From contig WMCF01000026.1 of NCBI GenBank assembly GCA_009792885.1, positions 620,001 to 684,000 of the forward strand: a DNA stretch of 64,000 nt, written 5' to 3'. Each line of letters opens with the position of its first letter. The stretch's first letter is position 1. The notes under the pieces are model-generated. The model was given only the letters and a program-made list of their open reading frames with translations. It had not been told where the DNA came from and did no database searches. Shown here one piece after another: positions 1-10,500 of this stretch. The position numbers and the translations under genes were made by a program. Source of the stretch: Eremophila alpestris peregrina. Lineage: Eukaryota > Chordata > Aves > Passeriformes > Alaudidae.

Positions 1-520
1 TGTGTGTATTCTTCTGGTCCTGCCACTGCTTTAAGGTATCTTTAAATAGAGTTGAACTGTCATTTCCTTCATAAGGTAGCTCTATTAGAAAGAACACAAG
101 GATAGTGATGGACAGTATATTAAATACAGAAAACACTGAAAGGTTCCTGTTCACCTAAACAGATTCCATTTAAGAACAAAAATACAGTGGCCTAAGTAAG
201 ACCCCCCCTTGTTGAATTCTGTGATATAAAGCAAGAGGCCTGTGTAATACATTTTTTTTTAATGCTGGAAATGCTTGGCCTTACAGAAAACAAACCTCCT
301 CCTGTGAGGTAAAGGCACTTAATGTGAGCACAGCTATCATCAGCATGACACTACAACAAACACCCATCTAGTTCACAACAACACACTTCTGTCAGCAGTG
401 CTACTGGTTGGCTATGAAGAATATGGTACTGCAGATTCCAAAAATACACCCAAGGAACTTCCCACAGAAAGCAAATTCATAAAACCCAATTAAAAACCCT
501 GCATGAACTTATCATTAATT
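1..520 (-). other. Sequence downstream of the TRIM-like stop, probably 3' UTR
   Basis: No coding sequence is seen. The only minus-strand poly(A)-like hexamer is ATTAAA at 258-263, beside an A-run, and is weak. The transcript end, or a further exon, may lie beyond the window start. Confidence 0.4.
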
Positions 521-776
521 TCATTTGCTCAGATGATTTCTTGCATGTGTTTGCCATGCAGGTTGTTTATTAGCAATTGGTTCCAGGTTTCTAGACTTCC
601 GAAATCTTGTTTTAAGTCCTTCTTCCCCACCTTGAACAATGCCTGCATCAACAGGTGCTAACTCCAATGCTAAGATTTCATTAACCACAGACTTGATATC
701 TATCTTCTTTGGCATGTATACTGGTGGTTTTTCCCAGTTGGATGCTATATTCATCACATCAAGCTGAGTTTTCATT
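521..776 (-). CDS. TRIM-like gene last visible coding exon: C-terminal tail
   Basis: The acceptor is CCTTTTCCAG. The first base completes an Arg codon, then the frame reads MKTQLDVMNI and on through a PPVYMPKKID segment to a TGA at 521-523. The segment after the coiled coil resembles the linker that precedes B30.2 in other TRIM proteins. The tail is basic (LKTRFRKSRN). A possible internal donor, CAAG followed by GTGGGG, ends the exon at 631. If used, it would replace the tail with sequence outside the window. Which form is made cannot be told here. Confidence 0.75.
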
Positions 777-3700
777 CTGGAAAAGGAATAATCAAAAATT
801 AACCAACTTAAACATTTTTCTTCATGCTTAAATGCTAGCTACAATATACCTGCCTTATACAAAAAAATGTTTTCTTTACTAGGAAGGAGAAGGAATCAGA
901 AAAAATATGTCTACAATAAAATTTCAAGTCCTCTATATATTTTTTTTAGAACTTGTTCACTTGAATTAAGTTTCATAATCAATGAAAACTGCAAGAAGTA
1001 GTGCTGGTATGTCAGCAAAAAATTAGCCCCTCCACTTTCCTTAGTGCACATCACCTGAATCTAAATTCTATTCCTTCTTAAGAGGGCATTGTTAATGTTA
1101 GTCTGAAACACACTGTATTGTAAAGAACTTCATTTCCAGTATTCTTTCTTAAATACAGGTTAAAAGAGTCTAAGAAATGTAATTAATAATTAAGACAAGT
1201 TAAGCGCACTACAAAAAAAGATACTGCAGAATTTCCACACACTCTCTTATGCTGAAAACTTCTGTAAAAGCTTCAAGCATGCTACAGTGTTCCTCAGTTT
1301 AAATTAGGTATCTGAAAATATCCAATCACCAAGTATTAAAGAATTTCTATATTTGCTTTTTATTAGGGAGATAATTCTAAAGCTTGGTTATCTCTAATCC
1401 CAGAGAGTACGTCAACCAAATTCTTGACACGTTTTCTAAAATTTGGAATATTGGGCATCCAAAAATCTAAAAGTATTATAATCTCTTAATTACTCAATAC
1501 TATTTTAATTTTACATTGCTTATCTTACAATATCCAATGTAGCTATTTTTTTAGTTTTTAATCTTAAAAATCCTAAAGAAAACTAGAGAACTAATAAAAC
1601 ATGAAAAAATATACCTTGTATTCAAGCCACAGGCAACCTGTAAATAAAACAAGAATTTGTAAGATACGAGCATTTCTCCAGCTACCAGGAAGTTATTGCT
1701 TTATAAAAATACTTGAGAGACTAAAGTGTCTTCATTTCACAAAACTATAGAAAATAAAGCTGTTGATGTTTAAAAAACAACAAAAAGACCTTAACCTAAA
1801 CAAGTACATCTGTGACAATTATTTATCTGGTAATATTTTGTGATACATACAACAAGAACTGCTGCAGAGCCAAATGAAGGCATTAAAATCATGGCCCATA
1901 TGGTCACCTGATCAGTTTCAGAAGTTCAGATACTTGTAAACATTCAAATGAAGGACTATTTTGTATTTCTTGAAGAGGAAAGCCTCTGCTCTGTGCTCAA
2001 TATGCTATTATACTATTAAAAAACCTGCCTTTTAGTTTTAAATCAGGCAGATAATGGTGGTAATGCACTGCACTGCGGTCATGTGAGACTTCCCAAAGAA
2101 CATGTCATAGAAAGTAAAAAATCTGACTGGCTAAGAGCTGCTTCCCTATAGAAACCTCACTGTACTGCATCTTAACCAATGTACTGTTACAGAGGGCAGG
2201 CAGGGAGGTGCTAAGTTAAAGAGAAAGAAAACAGAAAGCAGAAAGAGAAAGTAGATGATCAGGAGCAATGGGAGGAAGAACAGAGGGCAAAACTCGAGGA
2301 AGAACAGAGGACGAAGGATAAACAGAAGGAACAGGCAGAATATGAACCAAACCAGGAGACACAGGAGGAAGAAGATGAAAACAGGATGGGGAATGACAAG
2401 AAAAAGAGAGGGAGGAGGAACAACAGGAAGAAAGGAGGAAGTTGAGAAAGAATGATGTGGCAGTGATTAGTGACACACTAATCACTGGAATGACAATATT
2501 TCTTCCAAAAGTGTGAGTTCTTTATACAACTGATATAAAAAACAAAAGGCCATCACCTCCAGGAAACACTGAGGATCACACTCATGGACAAGCTTTTCAC
2601 AATCCTTCAAAAAATTCTCAATGGTCTTCTTGTGAGTTTCTTTCATTTTCTTCCAAATCTGAAATTCTTTCTCTTTTTTACCTCTTTGATTTTCAACATC
2701 TTCTAGTAATTGCTGTTTTTTCATTTCTAGAGTTTTGAAGATTTCTCCAAATTTCAGCTCAATCATCTCCACATCATTTTTCAGCATCATCTAGAAGCAC
2801 GAGAACACAAGAACAGATGCAAATGAAATAGCAATGTCCACACACAGCTTCACTAAGAAAGCTCAGAGCACATCTGTGCCACAAGGAGCACCTGCATGCT
2901 CCAGGCTATGAATGAACTATCACGAGAAGAGAAACAAATACACACACACAGAGAATATCCAGCATTTGTAACTCACATCTGTATCATTTGGTCCTTTTAA
3001 GATCTCATTTAACAGCTTCTCATTTATTATCCTCATTTGCTTCAGAGTGCTAAAGAAGGTTAACTGCAAGGCAATTAAAACAATTATTACAACTTTATCC
3101 ATTCCATAAAATAAACACATTTCAGTGCTTATCTAGAATCAGATCAAGACAAACAAGAAGCTGCTGAAGAGGGTCCAGTGGATGACCACATGATCGGGGT
3201 CTGAAGCATCTCTTTTATGAGGAGAGGCTGCAGGGGCTGAGCCTATTTAGTCTGGAGAAGACTGAAAAGAGATCTCATTGGTGTATATAAATATTTCAAA
3301 GGCAGGTGCCAAAAGGTGCCAGACTCTTTTCAGTGGTGCCCACTGAAAAGACAGGACAAGGAGCAGTGGCCATAACCTAAACCACAGGAAGTTTCACCTC
3401 AACATGAGGAAGAACTTCTTTACATTGTGGGTGGAAGAGCACTGCAACAGGCTGCCTAAGGAGGTTACAGAGCCTCCCTCTCTGGAGATATTCAAATCCC
3501 ACCTGTTCACAATTCTGTGTCACCTGCTCCAAGTGACCCTGCCTTGGCAGGGGTTTGGACTGGATGATCTCCAGAGATTCCTTCCAACCCTATCAATTCT
3601 GTGATATTCTGAACAATAGTGAAAAAGAGCTTGTGATTCAAAACATCACTTAGTAACATTTAATGCTTTCCTGGATCAGTGCACAAACTTTCTTTTGCTG

Positions 3701-5417
3701 TTTCTCAAAGTAATGTCCTTAGGCTCACCTACAATGCATACTGATAGAATAACTACTTTATAGTTAAAAAATTGTTTTCCTCAGGTTTTTTTTAACACCT
3801 CCCTTCACACACATCTATCACAATATGAGGGTCAGTGGTGTTATTCCACTTTGGCAAAAAACTGTGTGATACTGGCTTTTTCTTTTTATGCCTCACATTG
3901 CCAAAACAGAAAGCTGTTCATAATCAAGATGTTTCTGTTTGAATTTAAACTAATATTATCACTGAGTCTTTCTCCTTTATTTCTCTACAGTATCACTACT
4001 TTGCATTATGTAGTAGTATGTCTACCGTGAAGGCTCTTTTCCCCTGGTTTCCCAAGTGACATACAACTGGTGATGGGAAAGGCAGGAGGAAAATCAATGT
4101 AAAAGCAACTTTTGTCTCAAAGAATAGTCAGTGTTGTATTAAAACTTTTATAATCACACTTTTTTCCATCACTGCCCTGCAGTTGTTTCAGTTGCTACAC
4201 AACAGAACTGCTACCCTGCACTCAACTTGCACAGGGCGTGAAAAGCTCATTCTACCCAAATAAGCCCTATTTTGTTAAAAATCACAACTTCTACAACCAG
4301 GCAACCAACCATGATGGCAGCCAGTTGCCTTCTTATTGAGACTGTAAAGCATCTTGCTTATGCATTTATTATTACTCACCCAAACTATCTATCCCTAAAT
4401 ATGTAATTATCTGTGACCCAAATTACCTATCACAGCTAGAGAGCCTATAAACAAAACACCTGTGGCTGGGTTTTTGGAGTTGTTAGATCTTCCCGAACTT
4501 GGAAAAACAACAACAAAACCAAACACCAACACCCCTCCACACAGACCCAAACCAAAAACACCCAACACCACCCCAAATCAACTCTCCAGGCCCTTCAATA
4601 AACTGGACACAGCTCTGCTACTGCAATACCGCCTGGTCCCCTGGGTGCGTTGGATGCAGTCTGACAGCAGCCCGGAAAGGCACAACCCGGCAGTCCACAA
4701 ATGCCTCCTCTTCCTGCCCAAAAGCAGCACAAGCCCTCTGCCTCTCTCCTGCCCACCACGCCGCGGATTTTCCTGTGTTTCTGAGTTAAAACAACTCGTG
4801 CCCAGTGGGATCTCCAGGCCGACCTCCCAGCCACGCCCCTGGAGCGGAGGGGGGAGCGCCGCGCTTACTTTTTCTTCCTGGTACACGGTGTCGATGAGGT
4901 TGACAGAGTGGAAGATGCCCTGATGCTCCTCGGAGACGCACTGCCCGCACCCCGCCTGCCGGCACATGCGGCAGTAGAGCTGTACCGGCCGGTTCGGGTG
5001 TTTCTGGCAGCTTCCCCCGAACGCCTGCAGGGACAGCAGGTCGGACCCCGGCTTCGGCCCCAGCGCCGCCTCCCCGGCCGTGGCGGCGGCCGCCGCGCCG
5101 GACCGGTAGAGCTTGACCACCTCGGCCAGGGTGGTGTTGACGGGCAGGGCGGCGACGCCGCCGCGGGGCAGCAGGCACAGCTTCCTGCACAGCGGACAAG
5201 GCACCCGCGCGCAGGACGGGCCCGGGCCCGGCCCCGGCGCCCCGCGGCCGACACGGGCCTGCCCCGGACTCCGCTGCAGCTGCCGCAGGCGGGCGGCCTC
5301 GGCCGAAGCCAGGCATTCCAGCACGCAGCCCCGGCAGAAGTTGTGCGAGCACAGCGGCAGCGTCACCGGCTCCTCCAACAGCGACAGGCACACGGCGCAC
5401 GTCAGGCTCGCCTCCAT
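521..5417 (-). CDS. TRIM/RBCC-type RING E3 ubiquitin ligase gene, five coding exons
   Basis: Spliced coding exons in transcript order are 4869-5417, 2977-3063, 2557-2790, 1615-1637 and 521-776. All junctions are GT-AG and the frame stays open for 382 codons. Residues 7-77 form a C3HC4 RING (C7, C10, C23, H25, C28, C31, C74, C77). Residues 137-170 form a B-box 2 (C137, H140, C149, C152, C157, C160, H165, H170). Residues 184-290 are a Lys/Glu-rich coiled coil, and about 90 residues of tail follow. RING proteins of this layout are known to transfer ubiquitin with an E2 and to dimerise through the coiled coil; substrate and location here are unknown. The 87/234/23-nt exon series is typical of TRIM genes. 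The C-terminal B30.2 domain common in that group is absent from the window. The RING and B-box look closest to the TRIM59/TRIM13 type, but I do not recognise the orthologue. The gene lies downstream of ANXA10 in the same orientation. Confidence 0.85.
1615..1637 (-). CDS. TRIM-like gene coding exon 4: 23-nt micro-exon
   Basis: This 23-nt exon lies between TTTATTTACAG and GTATAT. It encodes VACGLNT plus two bases of an Arg codon finished by the next exon. A 23-nt exon at this place is a hallmark of TRIM gene structure. It is also the only small exon found that joins the flanking exons in frame, which supports the whole model although the exon is far too short to call on its own. Confidence 0.75.
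2215..2445 (+). other. Purine-rich tract with a 76-codon open frame, inside TRIM-like intron 3
   Basis: The plus strand is almost all A and G from 2214 to about 2455. One frame is open between a TAA at 2212-2214 and a TGA at 2443-2445. It would encode a charged, coil-like peptide with repeated EEEQR units, for example QWEEEQRAKLEEEQR, followed by a basic end (NDKKKRGRRNNRKKGGS). There is no early in-frame Met. A TGTTACAG acceptor-like site at 2192 is separated from it by the stop. It could be low-complexity DNA, a retrocopy fragment of a coiled-coil gene, or a lost exon. I do not recognise a source gene. Confidence 0.35.
2557..2790 (-). CDS. TRIM-like gene coding exon 3: main coiled coil
   Basis: This is a 234-nt phase-0 exon of 78 residues, starting MMLKNDVEMI and ending DPQCFLE. 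The acceptor is CTTCTAG and the donor GTGATG. It is rich in Lys and Glu with heptad-like spacing, as expected for the dimerising helix of RBCC proteins. Its length is one codon more than the 231-nt exon common in TRIM genes. The GTGATG donor is weaker than the others. Reading through would add a short hydrophobic stretch and stop at 2482, giving a possible intron-retained shorter form. Confidence 0.8.
2977..3063 (-). CDS. TRIM-like gene coding exon 2: start of coiled coil
   Basis: This is an 87-nt phase-0 exon of 29 residues, running from LTFFSTLKQM to KGPNDTD. It has a TTGCCTTGCAG acceptor and a GTGAGT donor. It is the counterpart of the 96-nt exon that follows the B-box exon in many TRIM genes. 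The flanking open frame runs through both splice sites, but splicing fits the family and keeps the reading frame. Confidence 0.8.
3150..3612 (+). mobile_element. CR1 LINE, 5'-truncated 3' end
   Basis: The sequence has the typical CR1 3' region. It includes GAGGCTGCAGGGGCTGAG-like and GAAGAACTTCTTTACATTG-like segments, a reading trace of a CR1 ORF2 end, then a GGTTTGGACTGGATGATCTCC-like tail ending in ATTCTGTGATATTCTG. It lies in intron 1 of the TRIM-like gene, antisense to it. The left edge is approximate. Confidence 0.85.
3613..4502. other. TRIM-like intron 1, remaining unique sequence
   Basis: The sequence is A+T-rich with scattered short T-runs. I see no exon with matching phase and no recognised repeat. 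Confidence 0.5.
4503..4580. repeat. A/C-rich low-complexity stretch
   Basis: About 80 bases are almost entirely A and C (runs of CAAAACC, CACCAACACC and CCCAAACC). It lies in intron 1 of the TRIM-like gene near the CpG island edge. Confidence 0.7.
4869..5417 (-). CDS. TRIM-like gene coding exon 1: RING finger and B-box 2
   Basis: This exon encodes 183 residues, starting MEASLTCAVC and ending VYQEEK before a GTAAGC donor. The chosen ATG (5415-5417) puts the RING at residue 7, as is usual in TRIM proteins, and has G at +4. The frame stays open upstream to another ATG at 5661-5663. That would add 82 low-complexity residues and is less likely. Two insertions stand out: a Gly/Pro-rich loop (about residues 50-68) inside the RING between C31 and C74, and a five-alanine run (108-112) between RING and B-box. 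The exon is very G+C-rich and lies in the CpG island. Confidence 0.88.
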
Positions 5418-5676
5418 CGGCGGCGGCGAGGGGACGGGCGGCCGCCGCTCCTGCTTCTTCTCCGGGCCCCGCTCGTCTCGCTGCTCCGCCACTTCCAGCT
5501 CGACGGCACCGGGGGGCTGCGGCCGGGCTGCCACAGAACCCGGCAGAGCCGCGCTCCAAACGCCACTTCCAGCCGTCAACTTCCTAAGAAGTGGCGCCCA
5601 GCCGGGGGGGAGGCGGGGCGAGGAAAGGAGCGTTGGCGATAGGCAGAGGCGCGAGATTGACATAGCCGTTGTCCAA

Positions 5677-5802
5677 TTAAAGCAGGCGGGGGCAAGGGGG
5701 CGGGGCAGAAGGGTTTGGGACCCGCCTCCTGCCTGGCGCGCGAGCGCCCGCCCGCCGCTGTGGCGTCCTAGCGCGGGGTCCTAGCGCCGCCGCCGCCGCC
5801 AT
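5677..5802 (-). other. Possible upstream ORF within the CpG island
   Basis: An ATG inside the YY1-type motif (CAAGATGGCGGC on the minus strand) opens a 41-codon frame rich in Ala, Arg and Pro, ending with TAA at 5677-5679. It would act as an upstream ORF only if TRIM-like transcription starts beyond 5802. With a start nearer the coding exon it is just promoter DNA. Confidence 0.25.
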
Positions 5803-5932
5803 CTTGTGACGGGCTGTGGGCGGAACTGCCGCCTCACTTGCTGGGACCGGCGCTAGGGAAGCGCTGGGAGCTCCGCGCGTTGGCAGTCGGGAGCCAATGT
5901 TCCTTTCTGCAATCCTGCTGCGTTAAAACGGA

Positions 5933-5948
5933 GTGACTCCGCAGTCAC
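5933..5948. promoter_or_regulatory. GTGACT/AGTCAC inverted repeat at the CpG island edge
   Basis: A perfect 6-bp inverted repeat is separated by CCGC. Each arm resembles half of an AP-1/CREB-type site (TGACT). It is immediately followed by CACAG|GTACGG, a possible plus-strand splice donor at 5950/5951. Confidence 0.35.
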
Positions 5949-5955
5949 AGGTACG

Positions 5956-7526
5956 GCTGTTAGGAGCTACCTCCAGCTACAGTTGCAAAATCAGAACATA
6001 ACTTCGGTTTAGAATTACGTTAGTGCTGAGCAATTGGGACAGTGGTCAGATCATCCCCCACCCGCTATCCCCCCGCCTTTTTTTTTTTTTTTTTCCACTC
6101 CCGGAGCCGTTCCTCCCAAAGTTGTGGCTTAACAATTTTATTATCCGCCCGAAGTGTTTGGAACTGAGTCAAACTCCAGAAAGATTGGCAAGAAATATTA
6201 AGTTTATTATAAATCAATATATTTGTAACACGATGCCAGTATTTGCAAAGAAGCCAGACACGCTGTAATTAGTGTTACTTGCAGAGGCTGAGGGGAGGGA
6301 CAGGTGCAAACGGCACACAGGCCATCACATGTTTGTGCCTTCCTGCAGCCGTGCTTTACTCAGTCACACGGACCGCGCCTGCAGAAAGGACCTCCCTAGA
6401 AACATCCACAAGGTCTGTGTCCAGTTGGACACCTTGTGGCGGCGGGAGAAAAGCCGCGGGCAGATACTTTAGTGAGCATTATTACACTTTCCCTCACTTC
6501 TGTTTCCGTGAGAGGCTGACAGGAGGTACATGCGGGCGGGCTGCCCCGAAGAGACCCTGGGTGTTGAAAGCAGCGTCACGTTTTTCCGTGGGGTGAGGAC
6601 TCGAGGCTGGTCTCTGCCGCCTTTCCTCCTTGCTGTGGGAGCTGCTGTCTCCAGCTGCGGTCTCACTGATCGCGGCTGTTCCAGGGAGCGCCGCATCCCT
6701 CAGCCTCACTCGGAGGTGCGATGTTATCCACTAGCAGTCAGTTCTTGAATTGTGCCACCTATGGCATCCTGGATATGCCTCCGTGCTTTAAAGGTCAATA
6801 TCCAATTAGTGGTTTAAACGAAACAGGGAAAAATGGAATTCAGAATTTAATCCTCTGGAACGTCTCTGCTTAAAGCAAAGCAGTGCTTCATCTTCCAGGT
6901 TTCCCACTGCATGGCACTGGAACGGATGGAGTACTTGATTCTAATTTTTACTTATGTTTCAAGAAGAATAGGGGAAAGGCCATGAAGTATGTGAACTAAG
7001 TAAGAGAATACAAAAGCACTCTGGTGAGTGACTGATAATAGATGGGGACAGAGGCTTAGTCTGGTAGTAACTACAACAATAATGTTCAAGAGCATAAAAT
7101 ATGAGGTATAAGATGTAGGAAAGAGAAGAAAAAAAAATCCTTAAAGAAATCCTCTTGCTAAAAGTAAATAAAGCAAAATATATTTTTCTCCTCCAGTGTG
7201 GAAGTGAATAAATTCTTCCAAATCTTGTTGATGAACGTTTGGGATGTTGTGACACTAAATTATAAACAAGTGCTTACATGGAGTAATTTTACCATTTGTT
7301 CCATTAATTTACAATTAATTATAAAACCAGAAATATTAATTAGAACTCGGGAAAAACCATGTTCCTGCCAGCATTTTTCCTGTCTCAAGAAAGATTTACT
7401 ATTAGTAAGTGTATATAGATTTTGCTGTTCTATTATGTAAAATAGGGATCTCTTACAGTTAGTGCATTGCATATAGCTTCAATTTCTATTTAAAATAAGT
7501 TTGCACAGCCCTCAGACTTCATCTTC
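5956..7526. other. Region between the CpG island and the ANXA10 stop; ANXA10 3' UTR expected here
   Basis: The sequence from 7526 downwards should hold the ANXA10 3' UTR. Canonical minus-strand AATAAA hexamers are at 6203-6208 and 6137-6142, about 1.3 kb past the stop, and a variant ATTAAA is at 6846-6851. Which one is used cannot be decided. A moderately CpG-rich patch at 6270-6730 and a 17-base T-run at 6078-6094 also lie here. The plus-strand frames in the patch have no recognised homology. Confidence 0.45.
6078..6094 (+). repeat. Poly(T) run of 17
   Basis: An uninterrupted T-run follows a C-rich stretch. On the minus strand it is a poly(A) run just beyond the AATAAA candidates. It shows no target duplication or element body. 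Confidence 0.8.
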
Positions 7527-7595
7527 TTAATAATCTTCTGTATCACCAGCACAGATAGCAAGTAAAGCGCTCTCATAATGCCCTGAAGCAAAATG
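7527..7595 (-). CDS. ANXA10: ANXA10 coding exon 12 with stop codon
   Basis: The acceptor is TTCCTTGCAG. The exon encodes HFASGHYESALLAICAGDTE, then DY and TAA at 7527-7529. The ending matches the conserved ANXA10 C-terminus AGDxEDY. Confidence 0.96.
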   Translation of the reverse strand, partial: HFASGHYESALLAICAGDTEDY

Positions 7596-10500
7596 CTGCA
7601 AGGAAAAAAAAAATAAAATCAACCTTTCTGTGACTATACATTTTCTGAATGTTTCTTTCCTTGGTGTGTGACAAGGACTAGACTAATGTAAGGTTTTGTA
7701 AAACATTACACTGTTTTCATAAGGATTCTTGGCTGAGATTTTTCAGGTTTCACTTGCCATGTCCTTTGGTTGCTTGGGCACCTAGAAACAATCCATCTTT
7801 GAAAGGCTGGATCACATCTGTTTATTAATTCTTGAGTTCAATACCAGTAATTCGTGAGCAATTTTGTAAAGTTGCTGCACATCTTGCAGTTGGATTATAG
7901 TGACATAAAAAGGTAATGTCTTAGCAAGAGACAATTTTTGTGCAATTAAACAAAGTTTTATTTGAAGAAACAGACCAGGAGTACAAGAGGAACAGGTTTT
8001 GTGAAGGTACTACCTAAGCACAAGGATAAAACCAGATACTTACTTCAGTTTTGCACTGGAGTGGTACCAACCTAGCTTTACAGCTCAGCATGAGATTAGA
8101 TGTTCTCAATTAGTGTAGAAACCATTCATACACACTCTTGTTCAGCTTACACTGTCATGCCCTATTTATTTACACATCTTTCATTGGGGAGGGATAAAAT
8201 AACAGAGTGAGTTGAGAATTAATTGCTCACTTACTCAAACTGAGGCACTGAAAGTATGGTAGTGTTTTTAAACCTTACTTTTTTGTTCATTTTCTTTTAA
8301 ATCAAATGGGTAAACAGAATGTTAGAGTTTGTGTGATAGCAGTGCTGAATATCCACAGAAGTTTGTAAGAACTTACTTTAATGTCATGGAAGAGTGATTT
8401 CCCATATCTCTCTTTGTACCGCTGCCGGATGTTCATCAAGTCTATCTCACTCCTGGCAATGAGAATCCTAATAACTGTTTTATTGTGAAACCCAAAGTCC
8501 TAAAATGAAAAAAGAAAATGAGAGGAAACTTGATAGTCAGACAATACGTGTTTGCCCATATGTGGGTGCTCATATAAATGTTTATTAGATAAAGACAAGA
8601 AATACCCATATAGGATATGTAAGTATGTAGCATATAAAAAGTATACCACAAAGGTATTCTAGATGTTAAAGGAGTCTAAGGGTCTTACCCTACAGAGTTT
8701 TCATGTACTCAAATAATAGAATTCATGTAACTGAATAACAGGGGGTCCTCATATGCCAATGATTTATCCATGCACTGAAACTTTTAAAAAAGGAAAATGT
8801 GATGAACTTTTGTCATTATTCTTAGGAATTCAGTTTGTGAGTAGCAAATGTGACTGTTGTTGTGGAGTCTCTTCAAACTATAATGAGGCCAGTAATCTAT
8901 TTCACAAAAACTGCTGCCTCGTGAATTCTGTGAAGTTTTTAACCATAGCTGTAGAATTTTCATAGCTTGTGTTCAGATGTGCTTTATTTTAGCTGTTTCT
9001 AAATAAATTTTCATAATGTAATTGTGTGAAGAATGGGGACATCTAGTGGCAATAAAAAGTCAAAAGAAGTTAGCGCATACAAAAAAAATAAAAGAATCTG
9101 CATGAAGTCCTACAATGATATATGACCATTTGTCTTTATGTAACATTAATTTATGATTTAAGTTTTAGCCATACTTACTAAATATCTAGAGACAAAAAAT
9201 TATATAGTAAGAATAATGCATATTGAGTTCTGCACAGCAGGGGGAGTTACCATGCATAGAAAAAAGTCTTCCATTAAAAAAACATTGGCAGTTACCGGAC
9301 AGAAAAATTTTTAAAGGTATCTAAATACTTAATCTTTTACTTCTACTGCTTAGGCACTTTTACTGCTTAGTTGCTTAGGCAAAACTGCTTTGAAATTTAT
9401 GTAGGTACCAACAGTTTTAAAACACACCTTAAAGAGTGAAGAGACTGATTTTTAAATACTTCTTTAAGAATAATCAAACAAAAAAAGAAACAAAAAAAAT
9501 TTGATGTGAAGTAGAATGACTACTTACATGAATTGCATTATAAAGCCTGTAAGCAAAGTAGGATGGCTTGTCACGAATGCAGAGAACTAGGAGGGAAGAG
9601 TTGCAACAGGTAAACAGATTATTATGAAATAATTTCTTTAGGTTTTGGGCTCCTTGAAATGTAAAGCTGTCCATGCCTTAGGTTAAAAATAAGCTACCAA
9701 TATTCACTAATAGGACTGTATTTATAGTTTTGAAAGTTTGGTGGTGGGTGCTCATTGCTGTTGTATCAAAGGGCCTATTAAATATCAGTGAATACACTCA
9801 CATGTCCGATTTGTAGAAATATTTTTATCTGTACTCTATAAATGAAAGAAAAATGTACATAAAGCTTGAAATTTATTTATATACCACCAAAGGTCTGAAA
9901 ACGTAGCTGGTTATTTAATATGTGTAAAATCAGTTGGAAATGCTGTTATCATTGATCATACAAAATTTATTATCAAATAAGGTAGATACTAGTTCTGCTC
10001 AATCAAAAGCTGGTGCTGCATAGATACATTTTTAGATTTACACAAACATAGGAAGGAAGTTAAAATATTATTTTCTAATTATTTCTGAAAATTTAATTGC
10101 ACAATATAGGAAATTAGAGTGGATAAAATATCAGAAAAATAATATTATTGATGCTTAAGAGATAATATACTAGTATTTGTTAAGAGATTGCTGCTAGTAA
10201 AAATAATATCTTTACCTATTGCGACCAGTAATTCTTGAAAGTATCCATCGTAACATTCATTAATGGCATCCACTATGTCTTGCCCAGAGATATTTTGGAA
10301 CTCCTGGAAAACTTGGGGGGGGGTGTGGGAAAAAAAAATCTCATTTTATTCTAGTTCATTAATAATGATCAACTTGCCTTTTTAGTTTTTTTTTTTCTTC
10401 CCTCTCCCCAGTACTGTAACTATTGATTTTATTTTTTACCTTCTTATTCTCAGTGTTTAATTTTGTTTATATTGCCCAGATCAGACAACCTAAATGTGTG

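Larger units (their letters stand above)
4800..5955. promoter_or_regulatory. CpG island, likely bidirectional promoter
   Basis: The stretch is dense in CpG against an A+T-rich background and covers the first TRIM-like exon. Promoter elements include CCAAT at 5673-5677, a GC box GGGGGCGGGGC at 5696-5706, a YY1-type GCCGCCATCTTG at 5795-5806 and a second CCAAT at 5894-5898. CCAAT plus GC box lie about 260-290 bases upstream of the minus-strand ATG, which fits TRIM-like transcription starting near 5.5-5.65 kb. The YY1-type site and second CCAAT sit on the far side and could serve a plus-strand transcript. Confidence 0.75.

Noticed and set aside
3404..3604. 66-codon plus-strand frame in TRIM-like intron 1.
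   Set aside because: It is a translation of the CR1 3' end, not a gene.
5418..5663. 82-residue N-terminal extension of the TRIM-like protein from an upstream ATG at 5661-5663.
   Set aside because: It is low-complexity, overlaps the likely transcription start, and would move the RING away from its usual N-terminal place.
4786..5784. Long overlapping frames on both strands in the CpG island (4786-5559 minus, 4908-5642 plus, 5113-5784 plus).
   Set aside because: They are shadows of the RING/B-box exon. High G+C removes stop codons, and only the frame with the RING cysteines makes sense.
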